This document shows positions 37,001 through 48,001 of a DNA stretch of 48,773 bases, piece by piece. Within the stretch, counting starts at the first letter, position 1; each line of letters begins with the position of its first letter. Source of the DNA: Reticulitermes lucifugus (Eukaryota; Arthropoda; Insecta; Blattodea; Rhinotermitidae); the NCBI GenBank assembly GCA_026260175.1, contig JAKCWW010002542.1:7276-56048 (forward strand). Reading direction: 5' to 3'. The notes below the pieces were generated by a model. The model did not search any database and was not told where the DNA came from. It saw nothing but the letters and a program-made list of their open reading frames with translations. The position numbers and the translations under genes are program-made.

Positions 37001-40000
37001 GGACTTCCAACTAGTTGTAACATATGGGAGTCTATAATTATGTTTTATGAACAATGAGTATGGCATTTCACACTATTACCACCGTCTCCCTACACACACA
37101 GCCATAGTAAGATAGCACACGGAACATCACAACACACCAGAAAAGGCACACGGAGACGTAATAACACGCCAATAGTTCAGCAAAAACAGTGAATGCAACG
37201 AACATTTTATAATTCTTAACCAAGTTTTAAATATACATATATTNATGGTTTTAAGGTTTTATCAGACTATCGTACCACTTAGTGATACGCACATACTGTA
37301 TTTGTCTTAATGAGTGATTAACTAGTAGCAAATGGTAACCCCTGATGATGGAACTGTAAGGTTCTGAAACACGTGTAGGGTGAGGGGACAAAAGGCCACA
37401 ATAAAAGTGGTAAAAAACAGTGCATTTGTTGGTTTAATTAAATGAGTATGACACTATGAAGATATCTTTCCTTTAATGTTTGTCATACATAATTTAATAT
37501 TAATTAAGATTAAGAAGGTAATAAGTTTCTGTTAAAATTAAGTAAAGTTACTGAGCTTAAAAATGCATTTGTTTCTATATTAAGCAGAAAACATTGCTTA
37601 CTATCACGCACAAAGCATGAGATGCACAAATAACACAAGAACATGTTATAAAACATATCTATACTGTCACAATTGTGGAGTGTGTGCTCCCTTTTGTTTA
37701 TAACTATCTTGAAACCCAAAAGCCTTATGGAAAAGCATATTCATCATAAAATGTGTCTTCCATATTCCTATACAACATTTGTTTAAAACATTTTTAGTTA
37801 TAATTCCTATTTAGCAGATCACAATCAAAATAAGCACAAAAATGCAAGGAGACGTCATGTGAAGCATCCAGTACTGTTGTCCCCAAAGCTTAGTACAAAT
37901 TCTGAAGTGAACTAAAAATCTATTTGTCAGTTCTCAAGTTGTTATACAAAGACAGATGACAAGAAACAGTTAAGCCAGTAGGTGCATTTTTCAACTTTCC
38001 ACTGCAAATACACCAAACAAAAAATGAGAAAGAAACAATTTTCAGTTTCAATGCAGTAACAGTTGCAGCAGCATAATGAGTTACACATTAATTAAACATA
38101 CAATGATATGCATGTTGGCCTACAAATTTAAGTGGTGGGTAGCTGAATTTAATTAATACTGTGAACAAGAAACACTGGTAATGTTGCATGTGTTTGTAAG
38201 ATCATTGCTGAGTGTTGAATATGCAAGTTAAGGAATGTAAACATAGCAGAACAATCATAAGGAATTTGCTTCCTTTAGTTTAATTATTTTCACAATGTAA
38301 GACTTGCAGAAAAGTGTAATGGTCATAAAACATGTCTACAACTTCTGTTTGAAACATTTTTCACTCTAATAAATACACAGCAAGATGCACTTGAAATGCC
38401 TGCAGAAATGCATGTAGGATTTCGTATGAAGTCCCCATTATTTTCACAAAGTTTTAACCCAAACTGACACATTCCTACAAGTCTTAGAAAAACTTCCTAA
38501 GATCAAATTTCATGATCTGTTACAAGCACACAGATGGACAGACATGGTGAAGCTAAAAGGTGAATTTTTGCAATTTATCTTTGTCAACACATTTGGAATG
38601 GAATATACCTGTAGTAAAGTAACAAGAAATTACTGATCATTTTCTAAATTGTTTCTATGTTTATACAATTACCTTTGCTTTTATCTTAACATCATTTTTA
38701 GATTTTTTAAACGAGAGACATTATCATCTTTTCCCGGTACAAAGTTTATTATGACTATGTTAATTAGGGATTTTAATCAATACTACTGAAAATTTTCTTA
38801 GGAAAACAATTATTAGATGTCTTGACAAACAAGGGTGTTATTATTTGAAATACTGTACCCCAAGAGAGCTGAATTTTAAAATTTTACGATACAAATTTGC
38901 TGTTGGGCGTTTGTCATCACAGACATTAAGGTCTGTGTTCTGTAAAGTTTGGGAGGGAATTAGGTAGGAATCTGGTATTCACCTATAGAATTAATGGACA
39001 ACACAAATGTTTCAGCCATCATTAACTCTAGGACTCCGTCTTCATGTGTATGCCATATAATTAAAGGCTCTCAAAAGTTTCTTTACATAACTCACCTGAA
39101 TAGCTGCCTCTTTGTCACAATTTCATTCACAGTTTCTGCAGCAAAAGCTCGGCATATGATATAACCTTCATTTTCTGAGATAATTCTAAATACAGCTTTG
39201 CTAATAGAATACTGTACTGTATTTTCAAGTGTACTATTTTCACTTGTCCATGATAATACTTTGTCTTGGTGCAGAAGACATACATTATCAATCAGTGGAT
39301 TTCCATCTTCTATTATACATACTGGATTTGTGATTCTTTTAGTATTCTCACTGGAGTTCCAAAGCTCCTCTGGGCTATAAACATCTAGAAAGTATTTGCT
39401 GTTCTCCTTCCTGAAAAGAAATCACATTTAATATGCATGTAACTGATAAATATGTATTGGTTCCATTAACGTCTGTAATATTTTGATATATGTATACTTT
39501 GTAATGCACCTCACTGAAGATGGCCACATGAGTGGCCGAAACATAGTAGGAGGTATACAGTGTGTATAATATACTTTCATACACCTATGTACATTTGTTG
39601 GTTTTAATATCATACCTTATATCTGTTCTCTTTTACATTCACTGACACACCATTGTATTGTTGAATAAAGAGGCACTGTTCACCGTCTTATGTACACATA
39701 CAAACAACAGCTCTCAAATAATGCAACACAGGCACAGGTATAGGATAAACAAAAGCTAAAAGTAAAGTAAACCCATAAGCCAATTGAATAAACAGAAAAT
39801 TCAGAGGGCAAACACCAAAAATGTAACACGTTCATTATAAAGGAACATTGTAAGGGATAAAATAAATGACCAAATATATATATATATATATAATGGAACC
39901 GACGGTGCGGGGTTCGAATCCCAATAGGGGCAAGAGATTTTCCTCTTCTCCAAAACATCCATACTGGCTCTGAGGCGCACCAAACCGGCTATTCAATGGG

Positions 40001-43000
40001 TAATGGATCCTTCCCAGGGGTAAAATGGCCGGAGCGTGAAGTTAACCACTCACCTACATCTTGTGCCGAGGTTAAGAATGAGTGGAGTTAAGCCCCTACT
40101 TCTCCTATATGCCTGCATGGCGTGGACAGGAAGAACTTATATACTGGTACATACTGTCATTTGTACTGATATACTTAAAAGAACAAGAATAATGGTCAGG
40201 TATTTTATGACATAAGAGAAGCAATACAAGAACCCCAACAGATACGTCAGGAAGCCCCTGAACATGAACCAAAGGCTCGAAATACATTGAGAGCAGCGTA
40301 ACGAACTACAACAGAAATGGGGATTGTATTTGATGGTGAATTGTGCCTATATGTCTTCTCCTCTAACTGCCAGACAGAAATACACACATACACACACACT
40401 CTCTCTCTCTGAAAAATGACCCTTGAATCTTTGAAACATTTGCTATTCCATGAATTCTCTCATCTTATTACTTGGTTGTCAAACATCCATGGTTCACGTA
40501 AGACCTGAATATTTCAGGGAAACTGAATGTGATGAAACCTTCTTGTGACTAGATGCATCAATCTGATGTTGAATACCAACTTTTTGGAAAACTGTTCTGT
40601 CTCCATCATCAGGGAATAACATAATTCCCTAAGTGTGGACACAAAGGTTTTCAAAACATTTTGCTTCAACTTTAAATTGATATGGCTCTGAGTGGCTGCC
40701 TGAGAAGAACTGATCATCTTCAATCCATACTCTTTGCCTTGAAGTTGGGAGACCAATGAAATACACCACTTTACAATTAAAAATGTACGTTATAACCCTA
40801 AACATTTAGATGAAAGCAGAATAATTTACCTTATCTCAAGCTCTGGAGATAACAGGATTCCATGTTCCTGACCCATCTTTTTATGTACGTTGGTACTCTG
40901 TCCCCAGCACTTCACATCTTGATTCAAACATGGATAAGTGATGCAAACAAAGTTGTGGACAGCCTTACCACATTTGTCCAACTTAGCATGGACCTCTGCA
41001 CCACCATCCACTGTGTTATGCAGTATCAGTACCACACACTGATCTTCCTCATTAAGTGTGGGTTCACTTGCCATCCATTTTGTAATTAACCCATCACTGT
41101 GGGGGGAAAAATTACTGAAGTATGATAAAGAAACATTATGAAACCAGCAACTCTCAACAGAAATCACTAAGATCATGTGTAAGTAGCAGCTGTTTTTAAT
41201 AAATAATACAAAGCAGTCATATTTTAATGTGTCACAGCTCATTGTCTTTCCAGAAGTCTACTTCTTCTGCATGATCTGAATAAATCCAGCACATACCACC
41301 TAGCACCCAGGTTAAAGAAAGAGTAGAGCCATACCTCTACTCCCCATTTGTGCCTTCATGGCAAGTTATAGGATTAACTTTACCTTTTTATCATTTTGAT
41401 TGTAAATGCAGCCAGTATAAATTCTTCAGGATTACTGTTATAAAACCATACAAAAGATAAAGGTACATGAGTTTAGTGTTGGATCCTGCAACCTCTAGGC
41501 TGCATGTCCTTCCAAGGATCCAAAGAAATAGTGCTGGGTTTTATTTACAGATATGGAATTCCAACATACAAATACGTAAATTGATAGATCGATTGATCAA
41601 TCAATCAATCAAACCTCTGAAATTGCTGTATGGGCATGTACAATGATCCTACCCTCCTGTTTAATGGGTACCAGGGAATGTTTCTTTGGGGTGTAAAGCT
41701 GAACACTCACATCTTAGTGTCAAGGTTAAGAATGAGTGGGGCTACACCTCCACTCCTTCATGTATTCATGGCATGCCCAGGGACTTCACTTTTTCTTACC
41801 TTTTACCCTCAAGAGTCCGCAGTATCCTACTGGATATAGGTGTTCTGGATGTAACAGCAAAGAGAATAAGACTGCAAATGGTGCACCCCACGACACAATA
41901 CACAGACTTTACCAAAGGATTCTTTACTGTCAAAATGTCACAGTTTCATGATACATATACAAAGGTAATTTCATTTATGCTCATAAGAAAAGTATGGCAT
42001 TCCCCCTGCTGATTTGCATGAAAGTCATATATGCTCAGAAGCATTATGTGCATATCTTCACCCAAATCGGATAATAGATGTGGAAAGTATAAATAAAAAT
42101 TCTTGTATGCCTCTGAGTAAAGTATGGCTTTCACTGCACCAATTTTCATAAAACTTATGCCAATTAATAAATTTTTGTGGACATCTTCCATACTTAATTC
42201 TATCCAAATCACACAAGCATAAAAAATATGGCAAAACTTGATTTAGGCCCTTAATTTAAAGTATGGCTTTCCACTGCACCAATTTTCATGTGCTCAACAA
42301 TACTGTGTGGAGATTATCGTACTGAATTTCACCCAAATTTGTCACAAAATACGGAAAATACAGGTAGAAATTCATTTATACCCTTAAGCAAAGTATGACT
42401 GTCAATAAGTTTATTTCCACAAAACACAAAACTTCCTCAACAACTTCTGTAAAGGACTCAGGTACCAAATTTCACACAAATCTGACAAACAGTTTAGTCA
42501 CTGACACTAAAGCACAGATGAACAAATATTGTCTACACATAAAGTGTTCTTTTTTTTTACTTCATAAAGAATGCCTAAAACCATTGTCCCAGCTATTTAA
42601 GTCCACATATGTGTCAGTTGTCAGAGTAGTTAATATGTTAATATACGATATACAAACTTACACACTATTTTCTGGTTCCATTATATTCTTTCCATAATAA
42701 ATGCTTGATGGAAGATGATAAGTGATGGGGTGAAATGAAGCGCTCCTTCTTGCTTCAATCCACAAAGAGCTGATGTTTTTGTTTACGAGGACTGTAACAA
42801 TACTCATCAGCTCATTAACTTTAGTGTTGATCAGAGTAATATTGGCTTGTGCTTGATGGCACTCTTTCACTGCACTGAACCAATCTGTCTGCGGACCCAC
42901 ATATATGCATTTATTTGACACATGACTGAAACTTTCTGGACATACTAGCCATTCTTGTGCTAAGGAAGAGACAAGTGCATCATTTTTCAGTCTGACAGTA

Positions 43001-43423
43001 AGGATGTGAAACATACTTCTAACACACACACACAATAACACTTTCAGATGTAGAAATTCTCTGATAATTCTTCAATCTGTTCTTGTTACAAGAATGCTGT
43101 TTATAAACTTTAAATACAGTTAACAGAAAGTGTGTTTTCTTAGTGTCTAATCAATGATAAATTTAAATACTGAATACAACAAGAAAACAGACACTGAACA
43201 TGCAGAATTAATTTTCCAAACAATTCTTTAAACTCTACACCAAAGGCTGTTTAATCTGAGCTGCATATCAATATTGCAAAATCATGGTATCAAATGTATG
43301 AGTAATGAATCAGCATTTAGCAGAAGGGGGGTTTATATTACTCTTCATAACTTGTATACCTGAAGAGATGAACACAGTATGAATTACTGCAGCAACATAG
43401 CACCACTTTATCATCAACTTCAT
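28086..43423 (-). CDS. Adhesion GPCR with N-terminal C-type lectin domain, 1147 aa
   Basis: Coding exons in transcript order: 43423-43360, 42959-42662, 41096-40830, 39410-39097, 36710-36522, 33080-32717, 31766-31382, 29730-29594, 29510-28086. Phases agree throughout. Exon 4 must be one base longer than my count, so its edge is uncertain by one. Signal peptide MKLMIKWCYVAAVIHTVFIS; C-type lectin domain ~25-170 (WLVCPESF..., CVVL..., NFVC); Ig-like segment ~215-315 ending GYIICRAF; hormone-receptor motif ~437-490 (CHEEE, ILHWP, RRC, AFW); GAIN domain ~500-830. The GPS has CVFWDF, W...GC and CICTHL/THFGQLL, predicting autocleavage at about Leu825/Thr826 and a THFGQLL tethered agonist. Seven TM helices and a short Ser-rich tail follow. 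It is a class B2 plasma-membrane receptor; ligand unknown. Starts used: ATG 43423, because the next acceptor (CTTCCTTAG) keeps frame and the leader is hydrophobic. Confidence 0.9.
29890..30030 (+). repeat. 'FPAFYGT' repeat family copy, decayed
   Basis: TTCCATGGT, then AAGTTGATAGCCAGATGGTG and CTTTATGGACTCCAAAGGTT follow the family order but with stop codons. It lies in intron 7 of the receptor gene. Confidence 0.55.
30031..31381. other. Receptor intron 7, no other feature
   Basis: Long intron between the GAIN exons. It contains poly-T (30169) and poly-A (30771) runs but no recognisable exon or element. Confidence 0.45.
33296..33420 (-). repeat. SINE tail fragment
   Basis: GAGAGTAGAGGTATAGCTCT then ACTCTTTCTTTAGCCTCAGT is the reverse of the tRNA-SINE tail seen at 6600-6690 and 41290-41395. 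Receptor intron 5. Confidence 0.6.
34240..34570 (-). mobile_element. Decayed LINE reverse-transcriptase C-terminus
   Basis: The minus strand reads RRLHRAEHIRRMENV, then KPLGMQLIERSRKRYQV and EITWEEDETG. This matches the RLRWAGHVxRM...KPEGRRPxGRPRxRW pattern at the end of many non-LTR ORF2 proteins. It has stops and substitutions and lies in receptor intron 5. Confidence 0.6.
34900..34960 (-). repeat. Dispersed 'CAAAACATGTAGG' repeat fragment
   Basis: CCTCCTACATGTTTTGATCC followed by ATAATCATCCTTAGG mirrors the copy at 9225-9300. Confidence 0.45.
35555..35640 (+). repeat. One end of a 'FWDVMPC' foldback repeat
   Basis: GTCTTCTGGGATGTAGTGCC reads VFWDVVPC and is followed by ATGTAGTCTGATAGAAACC. 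I see no mirrored end nearby. Confidence 0.5.
35785..36065 (+). mobile_element. Decayed jockey/R1-type LINE C-terminus
   Basis: Plus-strand fragments read SHFLCDCKTLATLRFRYLGH, YFMKTGDFKDIS and LHFVQSAGLLN. They match the end of insect LINE polyproteins (C.CP.LA.LR.RYLG.HFMEPxDY...ILxFIRxxGLL). Followed by a TTCTATTCTA microsatellite at 36062. Receptor intron 5. Confidence 0.7.
37335..37435 (+). repeat. Dispersed 'CTGAAACACGTGTAGGG' repeat
   Basis: It reads CCTGATGATGGAACTGTAAG, CTGAAACACGTGTAGGG, CAATAAAAGTGGTAAA and GTGCATTTGTTGGTTTAATT. This is the same order of landmarks as in each arm of the 9590-9770 palindrome. Confidence 0.55.
39495..39615 (+). repeat. Dispersed 'CCGAAACATAGTAGG' repeat
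   Basis: CTGAAGATGGCCACATGAGT, GGCCGAAACATAGTAGGAGG, then ATGTACATTTGTTGGTTTTAA. Same family as 37335. Confidence 0.55.
39874..40140 (+). repeat. (AT)n run and 5'-truncated tRNA-derived SINE
   Basis: (AT)n at 39874-39892 leads straight into GGGGTTCGAATCCCAATAGG, an intact B box. The body follows with GAGGCGCACC, and the tail with GAGGTTAAGAATGAGTGGAG. The A-box half is missing. Receptor intron 3. Confidence 0.75.
41290..41395 (+). repeat. SINE tail fragment
   Basis: CAGGTTAAAGAAAGAGTAGA, then CTCCCCATTTGTGCCTTCAT; the 3' part of the same SINE family. Receptor intron 2. Confidence 0.6.
41630..41810 (+). repeat. SINE fragment preceded by (ATCA)n
   Basis: (ATCA)n at about 41594-41612 is followed by TAATGGGTACCAGGGAATG, GTCAAGGTTAAGAATGAGTG and CCTTCATGTATTCATGGCAT. 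Confidence 0.6.
41988..42400. repeat. Satellite-like tandem repeat, ~134-bp unit
   Basis: AAAGTATGG(C/A)(T/A)T marks unit starts at 41988, 42119, 42258 and 42390 (spacing 131, 139, 132). Each unit holds CTGCACCAATTTTCAT and a later CACCCAAAT.G block. Lies in receptor intron 2 between the two halves of the lectin domain. Confidence 0.7.
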
Positions 43424-43447
43424 TTCATCTACATGTACACAGTCACT
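43424..43447 (-). other. 5' UTR part of the receptor's start-codon exon
   Basis: A good acceptor (TTTATTTTTCAG) ends at 43448, so the ATG exon begins with 24 untranslated bases and an upstream non-coding exon must exist. Confidence 0.55.
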
Positions 43448-44229
43448 CTGAAAAATAAACTCTCATGATTAGTGCATGAACATATGAAAAGATTAACATT
43501 CTTGATCCATCTCATTGATGGTCAGATACTTACACTTATTGCTGTCAACACAAAATTATGGTGATGGAAGCTACTGTAATATATTACTTGGAAACTTATT
43601 TTTAATGTTCATTTCCGTATTTCCATACCAACCAATGAGAAGCATGTTTCTGTATGCCAATACGGTATGCTGTGTCACTTTGTTCAGAAGATGGAGAGTG
43701 CAACACATTCCAAATGTTGGCTTACAAGTTACCCAGCCAAGTTATGCTGTCCATGACCAAAAAATAAAAATGTCTGAAGCTGTTTAAAATTTGAGAATGT
43801 ATTGACAATACCAGTGTGCTAATGGCACACACACACATTACACACTAAATATTACCCTCCTTACATTTGTATATTCACCTCCTTCCTTGCAATGTCACTT
43901 TCATATTTTTTCTCATAATTTTATGGCTCTATAAAACATTCCAAGAATATAAGGTTTTCTTACTTTCAGAGAATAATTCCTGATTTCTTCAAGGGGCATA
44001 CAAATTTCCATTTTCATATCTATCAGGTAAATCTGATAATTAAAATACATAGAGCACTGAGGTATCATCTCATTTCACTATCATTAAACTTCATAACCAA
44101 AGTACTCAGTATGATAACAAAAATTAAAAGTAGCTTTGTGCATGGTAAAACATACTAGAAACAAAGTGACAGCTGTAAATCAATTTTTGTAAAATTAAAT
44201 CTTCAGTTCCTTATCTTTTAAAAAGAATA

Positions 44230-44700
44230 TGGTTGTAACAAATTGCCTGTTAGAGTACTGCCAGCTTTGTTATATGGAAGTGAGACTTGTGGATAATTAA
44301 AGCAAGAGACATAAATAGACTACAGTCAGTAGGTATGATGTATTTAAGAACAGTTGAAGGCTGCATTAAAGGAGACCACATTAATAATGAAGACATTATG
44401 GAAAAATTGAAAATACAATGTGTACAAATAAAACAAACAGAAAAAACAAAACTGGATGAAATATTCATATAGAATGACTCATGAAAAAATAATAAAACAG
44501 ATTCAACAGAATATTTTTCACCACTGGGCCAAGCACCGCAGATTGGGAAGTTTCATCAGTTGTGAAGAGTCTGGCAATAAAAAATACTCTCTGTACAGTA
44601 TAAACCAAAAGGACACTGACATGAAGGAAGACCTTAGAGAAACATGTAATGAGTACAAGATGTCAGTACAGGCTGATTGCTTATGAAGAAGAAAATCTGA
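44230..44700 (+). mobile_element. Decayed LINE reverse-transcriptase C-terminus
   Basis: The plus strand reads RVLPALLYGSETCG then KARDINRLQSVGMMYLRTVE, IKGDHINNEDIMEKLKI and HWAKHRRLGSF. It matches the LLYGSETW...LRxxEMRFLRxxxGxxRxDxxRNEDIxxxL signature of non-LTR elements, with stops and frameshifts. Confidence 0.75.
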
Positions 44701-46163
44701 TCTCTGAACATCAGCTCTATATTCTGTCTTTGTAAAAAATAAAATATATATTAAATTAAAATAATTATTTAACCTTTAGTTGTATCCAAAACAAAACATA
44801 TTCTGCTTAAATGTAATCAATCTATAGATATAAAATTATCTTCCATCTTTTTACACACCACCTTTAAAGAACACTGCCCAGTAAAGAACAAAGTGCACAA
44901 TCTCACAATGGTTCCTAATACTGGTTGGTTTCCTGTAGTTTCCTTGCGTGCATACAGATGAATGACGTATGTTCAGAATCACTAACATCAACAAACGAAA
45001 GGTCAGAGAGGGGAGAGGCTGACACTTCACTTCCAAGAACAAGCTGGGGCCTTGTTCCAAATAAAAGAGGCTTAAAGGAATGTATTCTGCAGTATGTTAC
45101 ATGGCAGTTGTAAAGTTAAATTATGTTACATGAATATAAATAAACTCTACATAACAGAAAAATTTGACAGACACTTGCCAGATATGTAAAGTACAACATT
45201 CACCATTCTATTCTTTCTTCAGTCTATATTTATCTCCAGTGTTACATATAATTTCAAGCAAAAATGTCTAATGGATGTATGATTTCTGTTATTAGTTGTT
45301 TTAAACATTAACACACTCTACAAAACACTTATTAATGACAGATCATAACAAACAGATTATACTGTATCCACTGTTAACACAAATCTGATCTTTTTTATGT
45401 TTGTAATTTAAAGTTCCCTCTTACAGCAGCTGATAGGTATTCAGATGGACAAGAAATTTGTGATGATTATTATCATTATCACAAAAATGGATCAGGAAAA
45501 TAGTTTCAAACAGACTGATCCAAAGAGTGACATATTTGTTGCAACTCAAAGGCTTGTGTTTAATTTGAGACAGACTTGCTAATACACAACAGATTTATTC
45601 TGCACCAGCAGCTTACCTAAAAGAACGCAGTTATGTAGAACTGTAATAAACCTAGCACTTGCCAACACAATAAATAACACTACATTTTTACCTACTTTCC
45701 CTTCTTAAGGAACAAACATAGACTAGAAAACACCATTCTTTGAGGCCCCCCCCAAACGTAAGTGTGAATGTTATGCAACTGAAGGCGACCTCCAATACCA
45801 TTCTTTTTAATTTCGTTCAATCACTAACACCAACATCATGGCTGCACAAACTTATCAGGTAGAAAAACCAAGTAATTTAGGGTCCTTAAATGATATATAC
45901 AGACTAAAAAAATATGCAACATTTATTACAGTAATATTGTGCAGAATGTAAAACAACAACTTTGCAAATATTTTCTTTCACTTCTGGTTTCATGGCAATA
46001 ACAAAAGAACTGCTAAAGCTAAGCACATGCAATCTGAAGCAAAAATAGATCACAAACGTGCCTGTTCGTCATGCATGAAACACTGTTTGCAAGTCAACAA
46101 ATACAAATACAAAACTTTGAGGTTATATCTCATACATTTAATGTAGACAGAAGCTGTACTTAC

Positions 46164-46330
46164 TGTTTGGGACTGAGCTCTGTGGCTCTATTTCCCCTAC
46201 ATTTTCTCAGCTTCTAAGACCATTCAGCTGAGTCCAGAACTGTACATAGTTCTGCTCAGAACTCCTTGCTTTTTTGTGCCGAGTGTTTGAATCAGCAGAT
46301 TCTCTACCTCTGGTAACAGCTCTAACAGCT
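46164..46330 (-). promoter_or_regulatory. Possible untranslated first exon of the receptor gene
   Basis: The minus strand shows a consensus donor CCAAACA/GTAAGTAC after 46164, downstream of a Ser-codon-poor non-coding stretch. It is a candidate to pair with the acceptor at 43448. No core promoter motif is certain. Confidence 0.25.
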
Positions 46331-46868
46331 CAGCTTCCTATAATCTTATTAGGCCATATAATTTGTAATGTAAGACTGTGGTTAACAGTATGCAACAGAA
46401 TGTTAGCATGAAGGTACAGACATGTGGAGAAATACAAAATGAAACACTACAGGTTCGCTGTATTTTGTTCTATTTGCTGTTTAAAATGTATAACATGTAT
46501 GCTGAAATTTCATTCTATTATGTGCTTACATGTGGTATTAGACTATTACTTCAAGTCCCAAAGATAAGAATATTTACAGATTTGTAGATAAGTATGTCTA
46601 TATATATATGTAGTTGGAATTTATTTTACACTCTCTACCCTCCTTTCCAAAAAAGGGAAGTAACAGTAAACTCATTCCTTTCAAGTAACTTTTCCTTTCT
46701 TCCAGCTGAGGTCAGAATGCTGCACTGACCTCAAGTCAAATCAGCTTCTTTCACTCAGATTACAATGATTACACATTTTCTACATCACTTAATCACCACT
46801 CTTCCTAAATGATTAATACATTTCTGTCTACAATTTACTATTTACTTCTAATATACACATATGTAACT

Positions 46869-47055
46869 GTGGTGAGATAAAGATGAAATTGTCCCTGTGC
46901 ATGCCATGAAAGCATATGGGGGAACGGAGTTATAGCCCCATGCATTCTTAACCTTGTCATTAAATGAGGGTGAGCAGTTAAGCTTCAAGACTCAACTGCT
47001 TTAACCCCAGGGAAGAAGCCCCTGATACCCATTAAATGAATAAGAGCTTGGGTGG
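46869..47055 (-). repeat. tRNA-SINE fragment, minus strand
   Basis: GCATGCCATGAAAGCATATG, GAGTTATAGCCCCATGCATT and CTTAACCTTGTCATTAAATG are the reverse of the family tail. Confidence 0.65.
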
Positions 47056-47204
47056 ACCTGTAAGCCAGTCAGATATTTTTGGAGAACATAAAAATCTCTT
47101 GCTTCAGTACAGCCTTGTCACTATACTGACTATAACATCCTGGCTCCAATTTAACTTTAACCTGTACAAAATGTGCAATTTTCATGGCAGTGAAAATTCA
47201 GATT

Positions 47205-47350
47205 GTCTTCTAGGATCTGATGCTATGTAGTTAGGTAAATAGGTACCAATGTGTTAGAGAAATTGGCTGTATCCATCTTCAGGGTACCATGGTAGCATCA
47301 CGTTCGTCCAAAACGTTGCCTCCCATTTACCTAACTACACAGCATATCCC
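47205..47350. repeat. 'FWDVMPC' foldback repeat copy
   Basis: GATGCTATGTAGTTAGGTAA near 47218 is mirrored by TTTACCTAACTACACAGCAT at 47327-47346, a stem of about 20 bp with a ~90-base loop. Confidence 0.65.
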
Positions 47351-48001
47351 TAATGACTGTAATCTTAACCACAGCCAACATAAGGTCCAAAGATTTCACC
47401 ACATGTAAATGTATGAAAATATTTTCATACAGTCAGCTGCAGCAAAAGTGGGTTGAACTTTTGACACAGCTGATGATTTTAATTCTCTTGCTTGTCTTTA
47501 TTTTATCAGCAAACTCTAGCCAAGAATACTACATTTAGCTTAAATAAGGCGAGAATTTTGCCTACTTCATCATCTGGAAAATCTGGAGTTGCCCTATAAT
47601 TGCGCGCAACATCAAATACATTCCATACAGGCATTTTCCTGAAAACTGCAGATTTTAGAAAGGTGTCATCTTACATGTGGATAAATATGGTGTTTGTCCC
47701 AAACTGAATATGAACAATTCACAGTGAAAACACAAAACATCTGCCACAATAAGATAATTAAAATGTTCTTCAAATGCTAATAATGTGGAGGAAACTGTAC
47801 TTGGAATTGCATGATTAGGAGAGATGTCAGTCAGGAAGTTTGCTGCCACAAAGGAAGTAAACATCCTGAAGTAGATAACATTTTAAATAAGCAAGCTGTA
47901 CTGTTACACAACGCCAGCTGCTGCCACAATTCCGTGTACACATCATCCTGTCCATACCACCACCAAGATGAATGTCACTCTTCATTACTGCTTTATATTC
48001 T

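Larger units (their letters stand above)
43448..48001. other. Receptor upstream region and intergenic DNA
   Basis: No protein gene recognised. It contains the repeats listed at 44230, 46869 and 47205, the 3' UTR of the right-edge gene, and a possible untranslated exon of the receptor near 46164. Confidence 0.45.

Noticed and set aside
42662..43041. Start of the lectin exon at the ATG at 43012 or the acceptor near 43018
   Set aside because: Neither joins in phase with the signal-peptide exon; CTTCCTTAG at 42960 does and has a better pyrimidine tract.
45838..45860. ATG exon MAAQTYQ followed by a GTAGAA donor-like site
   Set aside because: Too short, weak donor, and no plus-strand downstream exon to join.
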